From assembly GCF_001412575.1 (NCBI RefSeq), contig NZ_CP011834.1, positions 1,860,001 through 1,924,000 on the forward strand: a stretch of 64,000 nt of DNA, given 5' to 3'. Position 1 is the first letter of the stretch. Every line of letters begins with the position of its first letter. Shown here in pieces: positions 11,837 to 23,032 of this stretch. The notes beneath the pieces are model-generated. The model ran no database searches, had not been told where the DNA came from, and worked only from the letters and a program-made list of their open reading frames with translations. This DNA is from Limnohabitans sp. 103DPR2 (GTDB lineage: Bacteria > Pseudomonadota > Gammaproteobacteria > Burkholderiales > Burkholderiaceae_C). The position numbers and the translations under genes were made by a program.

Positions 11837-12446
11837 GCCCATGACTTTGCTAGCGCCGGTGGACCATGAGTTGGTCATTAAAAAAAGCCGCTTTTTGGCC
11901 CGTGTTCAGCCGGTCAAGAATCGTGCAGAGGCGCAAGCACTCGTTTTGCACCTCAAGCAAGCCCACCCCGATGCCGTTCATGTTTGTTGGGCCATGTTGG
12001 CCGGAGGTGATTCTGCGGCCCAAGACGATGGCGAACCCAGCGGCACTGCAGGAAGACCGATGCTGGAAGTCTTGCGGCATCAAGATTTGGACGGGGTGGT
12101 GGCCACCGTGGTTCGGTATTTTGGGGGTATCAAACTGGGTGCGGGCGGCTTGGTCAGAGCCTATACCGATGCTGTTGCACAAGCACTTCTGGTCGCTGAA
12201 AAGTCACCCATCGTCCCCAAAATTGAACTGACATGTTGGGTCCCCTATGACATGGAGGGCTGGCTTCGACGCCAAGCTCAAATGGCGGAAGTCAGTATTT
12301 TGAGTGTCAGCCATGAAAGTTTGGTTCAATTTGTACTTGAAATTCCCAAAGTTCAGTCAGTGGAGTGGCAACAGGCACTGAACGATCTGGGCCAAGGCAA
12401 ATTGGTCTGGGCAGATGCAAATACCCGTTCTGCGTCTCAAGGATAA
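11835..12446 (+). CDS. yigZ: YigZ family protein (UPF0029/IMPACT fold)
   Basis: The 203-residue protein has the IMPACT N-terminal domain signature: [14 protein letters not shown] near residue 15, then [17 protein letters not shown] and [20 protein letters not shown] smaller C-terminal domain follows. YigZ proteins are widespread; their molecular role is not established, though the eukaryotic relative IMPACT binds GCN1. The start is ATG 11835 or ATG 11841; a GATAAT at 11823-11828 leaves almost no leader for either. The gene is head to head with ygiQ and is followed seven bases later by the chromate-transporter pair, with which it probably forms an operon. Confidence 0.9.
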   Translation: MPMTLLAPVDHELVIKKSRFLARVQPVKNRAEAQALVLHLKQAHPDAVHVCWAMLAGGDSAAQDDGEPSGTAGRPMLEVLRHQDLDGVVATVVRYFGGIKLGAGGLVRAYTDAVAQALLVAEKSPIVPKIELTCWVPYDMEGWLRRQAQMAEVSILSVSHESLVQFVLEIPKVQSVEWQQALNDLGQGKLVWADANTRSASQG

Positions 12447-12453
12447 TTGACGC

Positions 12454-13056
12454 ATGACTTCTGAAGAATCTGAAATTCGACAGCCCCAATCAAAGACCGA
12501 ACTCTTCGTGGCTTTCACCCTGATGGCTCTTCAGGGTGTTGGCGGCGTCTTGGTCATCGTTCAACACGAATTGGTCAACCGTCGAAAGTGGCTCACACAA
12601 GCGCAATTTGTGGAGGAATGGTCGGTAGCGCAAGTCATGCCAGGCCCCAATGTGGTCAACCTTTGCTTGATGTTGGGCGGCAAATATTTTGGTCTCGCGG
12701 GTGCACTGGCTGCAGTCAGTGGCCTGATCATGGCGCCCATGCTGCTGGTCTTGACCTTGGCCATTTTGTTCGGTGGCGTGTCAGACAGTGCTGTGGCACA
12801 AGGTGCGCTCAAAGGCATGGGGGCTGTGTCGGGCGGCTTGATCATTGCAACAGGCTTGAAACTCTCCAAGACAATGCCTCAAAACCCGCTCGGGCTTTGG
12901 CTGGCCATTACCTTTGCCCTTATCACTTTCGCGGCGGTTGGTATTTTTCGCATTTCTTTGATTTGGGTCTTGCTCGGCTTAGGGCTGCTCGCTTGCCTAC
13001 TCACTTACCGTGCTTTGGGGATCACATCCAAGCTGCATGAGGCTGACACCAAATGA
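12454..13056 (+). CDS. Chromate transporter-type membrane protein, first half of a short-chain pair
   Basis: A 200-residue membrane protein with the CHR motif near its N-terminus: GVGGVLVIVQHELV, then KWLTQAQFVEEWSVAQVMPGPNVV. About five to six hydrophobic segments follow. Short-chain CHR proteins work as adjacent pairs that together equal the long ChrA. The family is named for chromate efflux, but many members have no shown chromate role, so I keep the family name only. AAGGA about ten bases before the ATG overlaps the end of yigZ. The stop overlaps the next ATG as ATGA at 13053-13056, indicating coupled synthesis of the two halves. Confidence 0.88.
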   Translation: MTSEESEIRQPQSKTELFVAFTLMALQGVGGVLVIVQHELVNRRKWLTQAQFVEEWSVAQVMPGPNVVNLCLMLGGKYFGLAGALAAVSGLIMAPMLLVLTLAILFGGVSDSAVAQGALKGMGAVSGGLIIATGLKLSKTMPQNPLGLWLAITFALITFAAVGIFRISLIWVLLGLGLLACLLTYRALGITSKLHEADTK

Positions 13057-13655
13057 ATGAGGTCTTGAATTTAAGTCCTCAGGATTGGCTGAGTCTGTTC
13101 ACGCACTTTGCCCTGCTGTCAGTGCTTGGCGTGGGAGGTGCCATCACCACCGCGCCTGAAATGCATCGGTATTTGGTGGACGAGAAGAATTGGCTGACCG
13201 ATGCCTCATTCTCCTCATCAATTGCATTGGCCCAGTCTGCCCCTGGCCCCAATGTGTTGTTTGTGGCTTTGATGGGATGGAACATTGGCCTCAATGCGGG
13301 TGGCGGATTGTCTGCGGGTCCGCATGCATGGGCGTTAGGCATGTTGGGCGTGTTGATCACCATGGTGGGCATCATGCTGCCCTCCTCCATCTTGACGTAC
13401 CAAGCCACTCAATGGACTCATAAAAATCGAAATTTACGCTCTGTGCGCGCCTTCAAATCTGGCATGGCCCCCATTGTCATTGGTCTGTTGGTGTCGACAG
13501 GTTGGTTGCTGTCAGCCGCTCACCGAGACTTTCAGCAAGACTGGAAGCTTTGGTTGGTGACAGCGACTGCAACCGTGTTAATGCTTAGAACCAATTTGCA
13601 TCTGCTGTGGATGATTGCCATTGGTGGCGTTTTGGGTGGTGCTGGCCTGCTTTAA
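13053..13655 (+). CDS. Chromate transporter-type membrane protein, second half of a short-chain pair
   Basis: The partner of the preceding gene, also 200 residues, with its own CHR motif: [42 protein letters not shown], and several hydrophobic segments. The two halves share the APGPN/MPGPN core but differ elsewhere, as expected for antiparallel paired short-chain CHR proteins. Its stop TAA and the stop of rlmB on the other strand share the four bases TTAA at 13652-13655, so the two genes converge with no spacer and no room for a separate terminator. Confidence 0.88.
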   Translation: MNEVLNLSPQDWLSLFTHFALLSVLGVGGAITTAPEMHRYLVDEKNWLTDASFSSSIALAQSAPGPNVLFVALMGWNIGLNAGGGLSAGPHAWALGMLGVLITMVGIMLPSSILTYQATQWTHKNRNLRSVRAFKSGMAPIVIGLLVSTGWLLSAAHRDFQQDWKLWLVTATATVLMLRTNLHLLWMIAIGGVLGGAGLL

Positions 13656-14389
13656 GCCAGACGTTGCCGCACGGCTTCAAACAAGCAAACACCACTTGCC
13701 ACAGACACATTCAGGCTTTCAACCGCGCCTTGCATCGGGATGCTAACCAACTCATCGCAGGTCTTGCGCGTTAATTGACGCATGCCTGGACCTTCTGCAC
13801 CCAGCACCAACGCAACAGGCGCTTTGAGGTCCACCTGGTAAATATTTTTGGACGCGTCACCACTGGTACCAATCACCCAAATGGCGCGTTCTTTCAATTC
13901 ACCCAAAGTGCGCGCCAAATTGGTCACCATGAAATAAGGGACTGTTTCAGCAGCACCACTGGCCACCTTGGCCACTGTGGCATTGATGCCAGCAGCATGG
14001 TCCTTTGGGGCAATGACGGCATGCGCACCGGCGCCATCGGCCACACGCAAGCATGCACCTAAGTTATGGGGGTCCGTGATGCCATCCAAAACCAACAGCA
14101 AAGGTGGCCCTTGAACTTGATCTAACAAATCGTCGAGGGAATGCGCTTGGGGCAGTGTTTCTACGCGCGCAGCCACGCCTTGGTGGCCGTGGCTGCCGGC
14201 CAACTTGGCCAAACGCATGCTGTCTGCTTCAATGAGTCGAACACCGGCCTCTTGAGCGCGTTCAATGAATTGGCGCATGCGAGCATCGCGGCGGGTGGAC
14301 TCGAAATAAATTTCAACAATGGATTGCGGTGCCGTTTTCAAACGGACACCCACGGCATGGAAGCCGAAAAGAACTTTGGGAGAAGACAT
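13652..14389 (-). CDS. rlmB: 23S rRNA (guanosine-2'-O-)-methyltransferase RlmB
   Basis: A 245-residue SPOUT-class methyltransferase of the TrmH family. The N-terminal substrate-binding domain begins [14 protein letters not shown]. The C-terminal knotted domain carries the three family motifs: [26 protein letters not shown] and [18 protein letters not shown], which build the SAM pocket. RlmB methylates G2251 in the peptidyl-transferase P loop. Length and motifs fit RlmB better than TrmL or TrmH. It lies seven bases downstream of the ABC ATPase gene on the same strand, and the two are probably co-transcribed. Confidence 0.92.
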   Translation of the reverse strand: MSSPKVLFGFHAVGVRLKTAPQSIVEIYFESTRRDARMRQFIERAQEAGVRLIEADSMRLAKLAGSHGHQGVAARVETLPQAHSLDDLLDQVQGPPLLLVLDGITDPHNLGACLRVADGAGAHAVIAPKDHAAGINATVAKVASGAAETVPYFMVTNLARTLGELKERAIWVIGTSGDASKNIYQVDLKAPVALVLGAEGPGMRQLTRKTCDELVSIPMQGAVESLNVSVASGVCLFEAVRQRLA

Positions 14390-14396
14390 GCCCCGA

Positions 14397-15074
14397 TTAT
14401 CCTTGGGATATGAGCTGTCCAGCTTGCAAAGTGAGCGTTCTATGGCAACGCTGGGCCAATTTGTGGTCGTGTGTGACCAAAATGAGGGTGGTCCCTCGGG
14501 CTTGATTCATGGAGAGCATCAAATCCATGATGCTTTCACCGGTTTGCGCATCGAGACTGCCTGTCGGCTCATCCGCCAACAGAAGCTGAGGCTGAACCAC
14601 AAAAGCCCTGGCCAATGCAACCCGTTGTTGTTCTCCACCACTCAACACTTTAGGGAAATGCGTCAAACGCTGCGACAAGCCAACCTGGGTCAGTATGTCC
14701 TTGGCCAATCGAGATGCGTCTCGATGACCCGCCAGCTCTAGTGGCAACATGACGTTTTCCAGTGCAGTCAAATGGCCCATGAGTTGAAAATTCTGAAAGA
14801 CAAATCCCAATTGCTGACCGCGCCATGCTGCACGTTCGTCTTCTGACATGTCAAACAAAGATTTGCCCGCCAACATGACACGCCCCTCAGTAGGCGTGTC
14901 AAGGCCCGCCATCAATGACAACAAAGTACTTTTGCCCGAGCCGGATGCGCCCAAAATGGCCACAGTCTCCCCAGCTTTTACGGTGAAATCAATATCACGC
15001 AAAATAGACAGCGTTCCGCTGACATCCTGTACGGCTTTGCTGACGTGCTGGATTGAAATGATTGTTTCTGACAT
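14397..15074 (-). CDS. ABC transporter ATP-binding protein (YbbA/LolD-type)
   Basis: A 225-residue ATPase with Walker [10 protein letters not shown] near residue 45, Q-loop [10 protein letters not shown], signature LSGGEQQRV, Walker [13 protein letters not shown] and the switch His in LVTHDH. It is most like the MacB/LolD/YbbA group that drives FtsX-like permeases. The YbbA call is supported by the divergent GDSL esterase, since ybbA and tesA are also divergent neighbours in E. coli. The YbbP-like permease expected beside YbbA is absent: rlmB is next. I start the gene at ATG 15074 with AGGTAGG upstream; the frame is open further upstream to 15254, but that would run through the esterase. Confidence 0.9.
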   Translation of the reverse strand: MSETIISIQHVSKAVQDVSGTLSILRDIDFTVKAGETVAILGASGSGKSTLLSLMAGLDTPTEGRVMLAGKSLFDMSEDERAAWRGQQLGFVFQNFQLMGHLTALENVMLPLELAGHRDASRLAKDILTQVGLSQRLTHFPKVLSGGEQQRVALARAFVVQPQLLLADEPTGSLDAQTGESIMDLMLSMNQARGTTLILVTHDHKLAQRCHRTLTLQAGQLISQG

Positions 15075-15759
15075 GCACCTACCTTTATTGCGATTTCGAC
15101 ACTTTAACCGCCTTGTTGTGGGCTTGTTGGCCATGGGTTTATCTGTTGCGACGAGCTTTGCGCAAAACACCTCAACACAGACACCCACACAAGCCCCCAA
15201 AGTCTTGATCGTGGGAGATTCACTGAGTGCCGAGTATGGACTGACGCGTGGCACAGGCTGGGTCGATCACATGGCCCAACAAGCCCAGCGCGAATCAACG
15301 CCCGTTCAATTGATCAATGCCAGCATCAGTGGTGACACAACTTCAGGGGGCGTCACGCGACTGCCCTCGCTGCTCAAACTTCACCAACCCCATGTGGTCA
15401 TCATTGAGCTGGGGGGCAACGACGCATTGCGAGGCTTGGACATGAACCTGACCCAAAGCAATTTGTTGACGATGATCAAAGCCAGTCAAGCAACGGGTGC
15501 CAAGGTGTTGGTGATTGCGATGCAAGTCCCGCCCAACTACGGCGCCAATTACCTGAAGCAAATGTCAACGGCTTATGAAAAGGTCAGCAAGTCGACGGGA
15601 GCAGCCTTGAACCAGCAGTTTCTCAAAGGCGTTGCAGACGACCCCGATCCCTTGAAGTGGTTTCAGGCCGACCGCATTCATCCAAACGAAAAAGCACAGC
15701 CCTTGATGATGAAAAATGTGTGGCCGCAATTGAAAAAAATGCTACAGGCAAAGCCTTAA
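15073..15759 (+). CDS. tesA: GDSL/SGNH arylesterase, TesA-like (acyl-CoA thioesterase I / lysophospholipase L1 family)
   Basis: A 228-residue secreted hydrolase. The signal peptide ends in SVATSFAQ near residue 31. Block I is VGDSLSAEYGL (catalytic Ser), block III is IELGGNDALRG (oxyanion Asn), and block V is ADRIHPNEKAQP (catalytic Asp and His). Family members hydrolyse esters, thioesters and lysophospholipids in the periplasm; the natural substrate here is not known. The ATG at 15073 shares the palindrome CATG with the start of the divergent ABC ATPase, and no good ribosome binding site precedes it. A start a few codons downstream is possible without changing the call. Confidence 0.88.
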   Translation: MHLPLLRFRHFNRLVVGLLAMGLSVATSFAQNTSTQTPTQAPKVLIVGDSLSAEYGLTRGTGWVDHMAQQAQRESTPVQLINASISGDTTSGGVTRLPSLLKLHQPHVVIIELGGNDALRGLDMNLTQSNLLTMIKASQATGAKVLVIAMQVPPNYGANYLKQMSTAYEKVSKSTGAALNQQFLKGVADDPDPLKWFQADRIHPNEKAQPLMMKNVWPQLKKMLQAKP

Positions 15760-15771
15760 AAGAAAAGCAAT

Positions 15772-15969
15772 TCAGGGCTGTGGCAAATTGGGCTGAGAAG
15801 TATGGGGCTCTGAATTCGAATCTGAATCTTGACCCAGTTCTGGGTCATTGGACTCACCGTCGGGCGAGTCCAATTTGCGCTCAGCTTTGGCTTTCAGTTT
15901 GTCTTCTTTCTTGCGCTTCTTCGCCAATTCTTTTTGACGTTTTTCGTAGCCGTAATTGGGAGTTGCCAA
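15772..15969 (-). CDS. Small Lys-rich conserved hypothetical protein
   Basis: A 65-residue protein. The first 35 residues are highly charged and helical (GYEKRQKELAKKRKKEDKL), and the rest is acidic and Ser/Pro rich, probably disordered. No known domain is evident. It resembles short uncharacterised proteins I recall from Burkholderiales that begin MATPNY, but I cannot verify this. The start codon is TTG at 15969 with AGAAAGAAA upstream. It converges on tesA with a 12-base gap and precedes no clear operon partner. The charge pattern suggests nucleic acid or ribosome contact, which is inference only. Confidence 0.65.
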   Translation of the reverse strand: MATPNYGYEKRQKELAKKRKKEDKLKAKAERKLDSPDGESNDPELGQDSDSNSEPHTSQPNLPQP

Positions 15970-16033
15970 GATGTTTCTTTCTAATGAATGGCATCCACTG
16001 TATCAGCTTGCCATCCATCTCTTGGCAAATTGA

Positions 16034-17260
16034 TCAAATATTCAAGCAGTGCGTTGCGGCTTGTGACAAATCAGCCATCAAATCATCGGCAGATTCAAAT
16101 CCCGTAGAGAATCGAACCAAGAAGCCTGGCTGCAACTGTGCAGGCCAATCGGAGCGCATGCTGGCGATGTTGTAAGGCACCACCAAACTCACAGGGCCGC
16201 CCCAACTGTAGCCAATTTTGAAGAGCTTCAAAGTGTCGCAAAACGCATCCACTTGAGTTTGCGTCAGTTTGGGGCTTAGCATGACACTGAACAGACCCGC
16301 CGCATGACCGGCCCCCCCATGAGGGGCACACAAAGCTTTCCAGTGAGCGTGGCCAGGCGAGCCTTCAATGGCAGGATGCATCACTTGCACACACGCCGTT
16401 TGTGATTGCCACCAAGTGGCCAATTTTCGAGCCGTTTGATCTTGAGCCTCGTAGCGCAAGGTGATGGTGGGCAGTGAACGCAAAATTGACTCGACATCGT
16501 TGGGCCCTACACAAATGCCCAATCGCATCATGGTCAGTTTGAGCTTCATGGCCAAACCATCGTCACAGGTCATGACGCTGCCCATCAGGACATCGCCACC
16601 CCCACTGGGGTACTTGGTCAACGCATGGGCTGTCATGTCAACAGACAGGCTGCCGTCGCCTAACAAATCAAAGGGCTTGAAAGCCAAGCCTGCGCCCCAA
16701 GTGTTGTCCAAGGCCGTGATCACCGAGTGCGTTTTGCATGTTTGAACCAACGCAATGAGGTCAGGAAACTCCATGCTGACAGAGCCTGGCGCCTCCAGCC
16801 AAACCAGCTTGGTGTTGGCTTGAATTTTGTCAGCCAGGTCTTTGGGGTTCATGGCATCGTAGTACGTGTGCGTGATGCCAAAGGACTGCAATTCACCTTC
16901 CGCCAATGTTTTGTTGGGGCCATATGAATTGTCTGGCAAGAGCACATGGTCGCCAGTTTTCAGAACTGCAAATGCTGCCACCGCCAATGCGGATAAACCA
17001 CTGGGCGTGAGCACGCAATGTTTGCCACCTTCTAAGGTGCAAAGGCGTTCTTCTAAGGTGAAGGATGAGGGAGTGCCGTGGGTGCCGTAGGTGTAGGCGG
17101 ATTTGTCTTTCCATTCCCGCTGGCGCATGGCGGCCACATTGGGAAAGAAAACCGTTGAGGCTTTGAAAATACCCGGCTGAGGTGCTTGGAACTCAGCCGG
17201 TGGCGTGTAGCCGTGGTGTATCAGTTGGGTTGACGTGTGGGATGTGTTTTTTTCAGACAT
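16034..17260 (-). CDS. metC: Cystathionine beta-lyase (Cys/Met metabolism PLP enzyme)
   Basis: A 408-residue enzyme of the gamma-family of PLP enzymes. The PLP-binding Lys is in HALTKYPSGGGDVLMG, preceded by the Asp-containing TALDNTWGAG. YTYGTHGTPSSFTLEERLCTLEG supplies the phosphate-binding and substrate Tyr region. MetC cleaves cystathionine to homocysteine, pyruvate and ammonia in methionine synthesis. KYPSGGGDVLMGS and the overall N-terminus favour beta-lyase, but by-eye assignment between beta-lyase and gamma-synthase-like relatives is not certain. It lies 15 bases downstream of the phosphoribosyltransferase gene, with AGGAT before its ATG. Confidence 0.87.
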   Translation of the reverse strand: MSEKNTSHTSTQLIHHGYTPPAEFQAPQPGIFKASTVFFPNVAAMRQREWKDKSAYTYGTHGTPSSFTLEERLCTLEGGKHCVLTPSGLSALAVAAFAVLKTGDHVLLPDNSYGPNKTLAEGELQSFGITHTYYDAMNPKDLADKIQANTKLVWLEAPGSVSMEFPDLIALVQTCKTHSVITALDNTWGAGLAFKPFDLLGDGSLSVDMTAHALTKYPSGGGDVLMGSVMTCDDGLAMKLKLTMMRLGICVGPNDVESILRSLPTITLRYEAQDQTARKLATWWQSQTACVQVMHPAIEGSPGHAHWKALCAPHGGAGHAAGLFSVMLSPKLTQTQVDAFCDTLKLFKIGYSWGGPVSLVVPYNIASMRSDWPAQLQPGFLVRFSTGFESADDLMADLSQAATHCLNI

Positions 17261-17275
17261 CCCAATATCCTACCT

Positions 17276-17800
17276 TCAGACTTTCCACTTTTCCATCAAT
17301 TTTTCTGGATTGAGGCTGTCATAGCCTTCAAATGGTTGATGAATCCAAGGGTTGGTAGGCAAAAAGTCAACCGAGTAATCAGGCTGAAAACCGGAAACAC
17401 CCTTGGTCCAAATCACGGCACTGCGCAATTCAGTGATGGGCTTGTAGTTGGTTTTGAGCATGTTGACCACCGCGTTCAAGGTGTGACCCGAGTCGGCCAA
17501 ATCATCTACCAACAAAACACGGCCAGCGATCTCGCCTTTAGGAGTTGTGATGAAACGGGCGATGTCCAAGTGACCTTGAACAGTGCCTGCATCTGCGCGA
17601 TAAGAGCTGGTCGACATGATGGCCAAAGGCTTGTCAAAAATGCGCGACAAAATGTCGCCTGGACGCATGCCGCCACGGGCCAAGCACAAGATGGTGTCAA
17701 ATTCCCAGCCGGATTGGTGCACCTTGATGGCCAGCTTTTCAATCAGGTTGTGGTACTCGTCGTAGCTTACGTACAGGTGTTTGCCGTCTTCAGTCAGCAT
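17276..17800 (-). CDS. Phosphoribosyltransferase (purine/xanthine type)
   Basis: A 174-residue type I phosphoribosyltransferase. The PRPP-binding motif is VLLVDDLADSGHTL near residue 95, and the pyrophosphate loop region is CLARGGMRPGDILS. Such enzymes salvage purine bases from PRPP; the size and the aromatic C-terminal part (NPWIHQPFEGYDS) fit the hypoxanthine/xanthine group, but the exact base cannot be read from sequence by eye. It lies 60 bases downstream of purA, so nucleotide salvage and AMP synthesis genes are together. GGAG precedes the ATG by seven bases. Confidence 0.85.
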   Translation of the reverse strand: MLTEDGKHLYVSYDEYHNLIEKLAIKVHQSGWEFDTILCLARGGMRPGDILSRIFDKPLAIMSTSSYRADAGTVQGHLDIARFITTPKGEIAGRVLLVDDLADSGHTLNAVVNMLKTNYKPITELRSAVIWTKGVSGFQPDYSVDFLPTNPWIHQPFEGYDSLNPEKLMEKWKV

Positions 17801-17860
17801 GAATGTTCTCCGATGGTTTGTTCACTGCACGCCAAAGTGCAATGAGGTGTTGAAAATGAA

Positions 17861-20412
<2,552 letters not shown>

Positions 20413-20462
20413 GGCAAATAAGGGGGCTGTTAAAACAGGGATTTTACCGGTTCAAACAGGGT

Positions 20463-20654
20463 CTAAATGAGCCAAATTAAAAGAAAGAAGCCAAGCAAGA
20501 CAATGGCCAAGCCAAAAAATCGAATTTGACCGTCTTGTAGTTGCAACAACTGGGTGAACATTTCACGCCATCGGGTGGGTGAAATGAGGGGCAAAAGCCC
20601 CTCAAAAATCAAAACCAGGGCGATTGCCGCCAGGATGGAGGCCCCAAAGTCCAC
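20463..20654 (-). CDS. DUF2065 family small membrane protein (YjeT-like)
   Basis: A 63-residue protein with two membrane helices, at about residues 5-24 and 45-62, joined by a short basic-acidic loop (SPTRWREMFTQLLQLQDGQIRFFG), the pattern of DUF2065. Function is unknown. The family is usually found directly downstream of hflC, as here. The start is GTG at 20654, immediately after the hflC stop TAA, so translation is probably coupled. Confidence 0.88.
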   Translation of the reverse strand: MDFGASILAAIALVLIFEGLLPLISPTRWREMFTQLLQLQDGQIRFFGLAIVLLGFFLLIWLI

Positions 20655-21566
20655 TTATTTCTTAGCAGGTGCTGCAACGGGTGCAGGTGCTACGTTGCCC
20701 CGCATGGTTTTGAAAAAGTCTGAATTGCTAGGGTCCAAGACCATGACATCGCTCTTCTTGGCAAAGCTGGCTTTATAAGCATCTAAGCTGCGATAAAACT
20801 GTGCGAACTGAGGATCACGTCCAAAAGCTTCGTTGTAAATGCGTGCTGCCTGAGAATCGCCCTGCCCTTTGATTTTTTGGGCTTCGCGGTAAGCATTGGC
20901 AATGGTCACTTCGCGTTGCCGATCCGCATCGGCTCGGATTTTTTCACCCTCGGCCGCACCGGTTGAACGAAGCTCATTGGCAACGCGTTTGCGTTCGGCC
21001 TCCATTCGTCGGTAGACAGACTCAGTGATGGCATCGACATAGTCAGCGCGCGTGATGCGCACATCCACCACATCAACACCCCAAGGCTTGTCGCCCCGCA
21101 CCTTTTCCAAGACTTCACGTTTGACGTCGTTCATCAGAACATCGCGGCTCAAAGACAACAAATCCTTGACCGTGCGTTTGTTAATTTCTTCTTGAAAAGC
21201 ATTTCGAACAACGCGGTTCAATTGGTTGGCACCTGACTTTTCGTCCAGGCCAACGTTTCGAATGTAGGCCATTGGATCGGTGATGCGCCAACGCACGTAC
21301 CAGTCAATGACCACACGCTGCTTTTCTGCAGTCAACATGGGTTCGGTGTCTGGGCTGTCCAGAGTCAACAAACGTTTATCGATGTAGGTGACATTTTGAA
21401 GGGGCGGTGGCAACTTGATGTTCAGACCTGGCTCAGTAATCACTTCTTTGATTTGACCGAGTGCATAAACCACGCCAAATTGGCGTTGATCCACCACGAA
21501 CAACATTGAACTGGCCAAAGCCAAGACCAGCAACAGGGACGAGGCCCACATTCCAATACGATTCAT
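20655..21566 (-). CDS. hflC: HflC, modulator of FtsH protease
   Basis: A 303-residue SPFH/Band 7 membrane protein. One N-terminal transmembrane helix (residues 5-24) is followed by the Band 7 domain (FVVDQRQFGVVYALGQIKEV ... PGLNIKLPPPLQNVTYIDKRLLTLD) and a long coiled coil (AEGEKIRADADRQREV). HflC and HflK assemble into a large complex that encloses FtsH and limits its attack on membrane proteins. It ends in an Ala/Pro-rich tail. It follows hflK by 12 bases with AGGACTC before its ATG. Confidence 0.95.
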   Translation of the reverse strand: MNRIGMWASSLLLVLALASSMLFVVDQRQFGVVYALGQIKEVITEPGLNIKLPPPLQNVTYIDKRLLTLDSPDTEPMLTAEKQRVVIDWYVRWRITDPMAYIRNVGLDEKSGANQLNRVVRNAFQEEINKRTVKDLLSLSRDVLMNDVKREVLEKVRGDKPWGVDVVDVRITRADYVDAITESVYRRMEAERKRVANELRSTGAAEGEKIRADADRQREVTIANAYREAQKIKGQGDSQAARIYNEAFGRDPQFAQFYRSLDAYKASFAKKSDVMVLDPSNSDFFKTMRGNVAPAPVAAPAKK

Positions 21567-21578
21567 TTTGCTGAGTCC

Positions 21579-22976
21579 TTAACGAATATCACGGTCACGA
21601 GAGCGAAGGCTGTCTCGAGATCTGGGGTCAACAGGTGGCGCGACTTGAGCAGGGGCAGCTGACGCGGCATTGCCGTTGGCATTGACCTCCGGCGAAGCGC
21701 CTGGGGCCAAGGGTGAACTAGTGACTTGCATCAATTTGTCCAAGGGCAAATACATCAGGTTGGAACCCTGTTTGCTGTCCACCACCACCTTGGTGACGTT
21801 GGTGTAAATCTGCTGCATGGCGTCAAGGTACATGCGATCACGCGTCACCTGAGGGGCTTTTTGGTACTCGGGCAACACCGCTTTGAAGCGTTGTGCGTCA
21901 CCTTCGGCCTGCGCCACAATTCGCTCGCGATAGGCCTGCGACTCTTCTTTCAAACGTGACGCTGCACCCACAGCACGTGGCACCACATCGTTGGCGTAAG
22001 CTTGCGCTTCGTTTTTAGCGCGTTCACGTTCTTGCCCCGCTTTGAGCACATCGTCGAATGCAGCCTGCACTTGCTCGGGTGGACGCACGCCACCTTGCTG
22101 CAAGTTGATGCCAACCACTTCAATGCCCACCTTGTAACGGTCCAAAATGTTTTGCATCAGCGCACGAACGCGCGGTGCAATTTGATCTCGTTCTTCTGCA
22201 AGGGCTGAGTCCATTTTCATTTTGCCGACCACTTCACGCACAGCTGTTTCAGCAGCTTGAACGACAGCTTCGGTGGGATTTTTGCTTTCAAACAAATAGG
22301 CGCGTGCATCGTTCAAACGGTACTGCACTGCAAATTTTATTTCGACGATGTTCTCGTCTTCCGTCAACATGGCAGATTCACGCAAACCGGTGGCCTTGAT
22401 GACATTGTCGCGGCCAATGTCAACTGAACGAATTTGAGTCACAAACACCAACTCATGCTTTTGAATGGGATAAGGCAAGCGCCAATTAAAACCAGCACCG
22501 ACAGTGGCTTTGTACTTGCCAAACTGCGTGATCACAGCTTGTTGACCCTCTTGCACAATGAAGAAGCCTGTGCCCATCCAGATCAGCAACAAAGCGCCCA
22601 AAATAACGCCAACACCTAAATTCCTGAAGACAGGGGGAATGCCATTAGGAGAAGCGCCGTTGGGTGGACCTTTGTGGGGTGGTCCGCCATTTTTGCCACC
22701 CAAGAACTGAGACAGCTTGCGATTCAGATCACGCCAAAGTTCGTCCAAATCAGGGGGGCCCGATTGGGCACCCGGTTTGTTGGAAGATGAACCCGAAGGA
22801 TTGCCATGGGGTTGTTGAGACTGGCCAGAGGGCGGCGCAGAAGGATGCGAGCCGTCTTGCCCCTCTTGGGATGGCTTGTCGTCTCCACGACCCCAGCGCG
22901 GGTCGTTCAAATTGAACATGCCGCGAATGCGTTGCGGAATGGCTGTCCAGCCTAAAGCACGGGGATTAAAGTTCAT
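21579..22976 (-). CDS. hflK: HflK, modulator of FtsH protease
   Basis: A 465-residue partner of HflC. The first 110 residues are a Gly/Pro/Ser-rich cytoplasmic region beginning near MFNLNDPRWGRGDD, then a transmembrane helix (LGVGVILGALLLIWMGTGFFI) and the Band 7 domain (VQEGQQAVITQFGKYKATVGAGFNWRLP), coiled coil and Ala/Pro-rich tail. Start choice is uncertain: ATG 22976 keeps a 19-residue leader before MFNLNDPRWG; ATG 22919 would remove it, and neither has a strong ribosome binding site. It lies in the order hfq-hflX-hflK-hflC. Confidence 0.94.
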   Translation of the reverse strand: MNFNPRALGWTAIPQRIRGMFNLNDPRWGRGDDKPSQEGQDGSHPSAPPSGQSQQPHGNPSGSSSNKPGAQSGPPDLDELWRDLNRKLSQFLGGKNGGPPHKGPPNGASPNGIPPVFRNLGVGVILGALLLIWMGTGFFIVQEGQQAVITQFGKYKATVGAGFNWRLPYPIQKHELVFVTQIRSVDIGRDNVIKATGLRESAMLTEDENIVEIKFAVQYRLNDARAYLFESKNPTEAVVQAAETAVREVVGKMKMDSALAEERDQIAPRVRALMQNILDRYKVGIEVVGINLQQGGVRPPEQVQAAFDDVLKAGQERERAKNEAQAYANDVVPRAVGAASRLKEESQAYRERIVAQAEGDAQRFKAVLPEYQKAPQVTRDRMYLDAMQQIYTNVTKVVVDSKQGSNLMYLPLDKLMQVTSSPLAPGASPEVNANGNAASAAPAQVAPPVDPRSRDSLRSRDRDIR

Positions 22977-23032
22977 TTGTTTTTCTAGCTGATTGATCTG
23001 CTTGCACTCATTGTGCCCAATCCCAGTGTGAA

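Noticed and set aside
14397..15254. Long version of the ABC ATPase gene starting at 15254
   Set aside because: The extra 60 codons run antisense through tesA and do not resemble an ATPase N-terminus; ATG 15074 has a good ribosome binding site.
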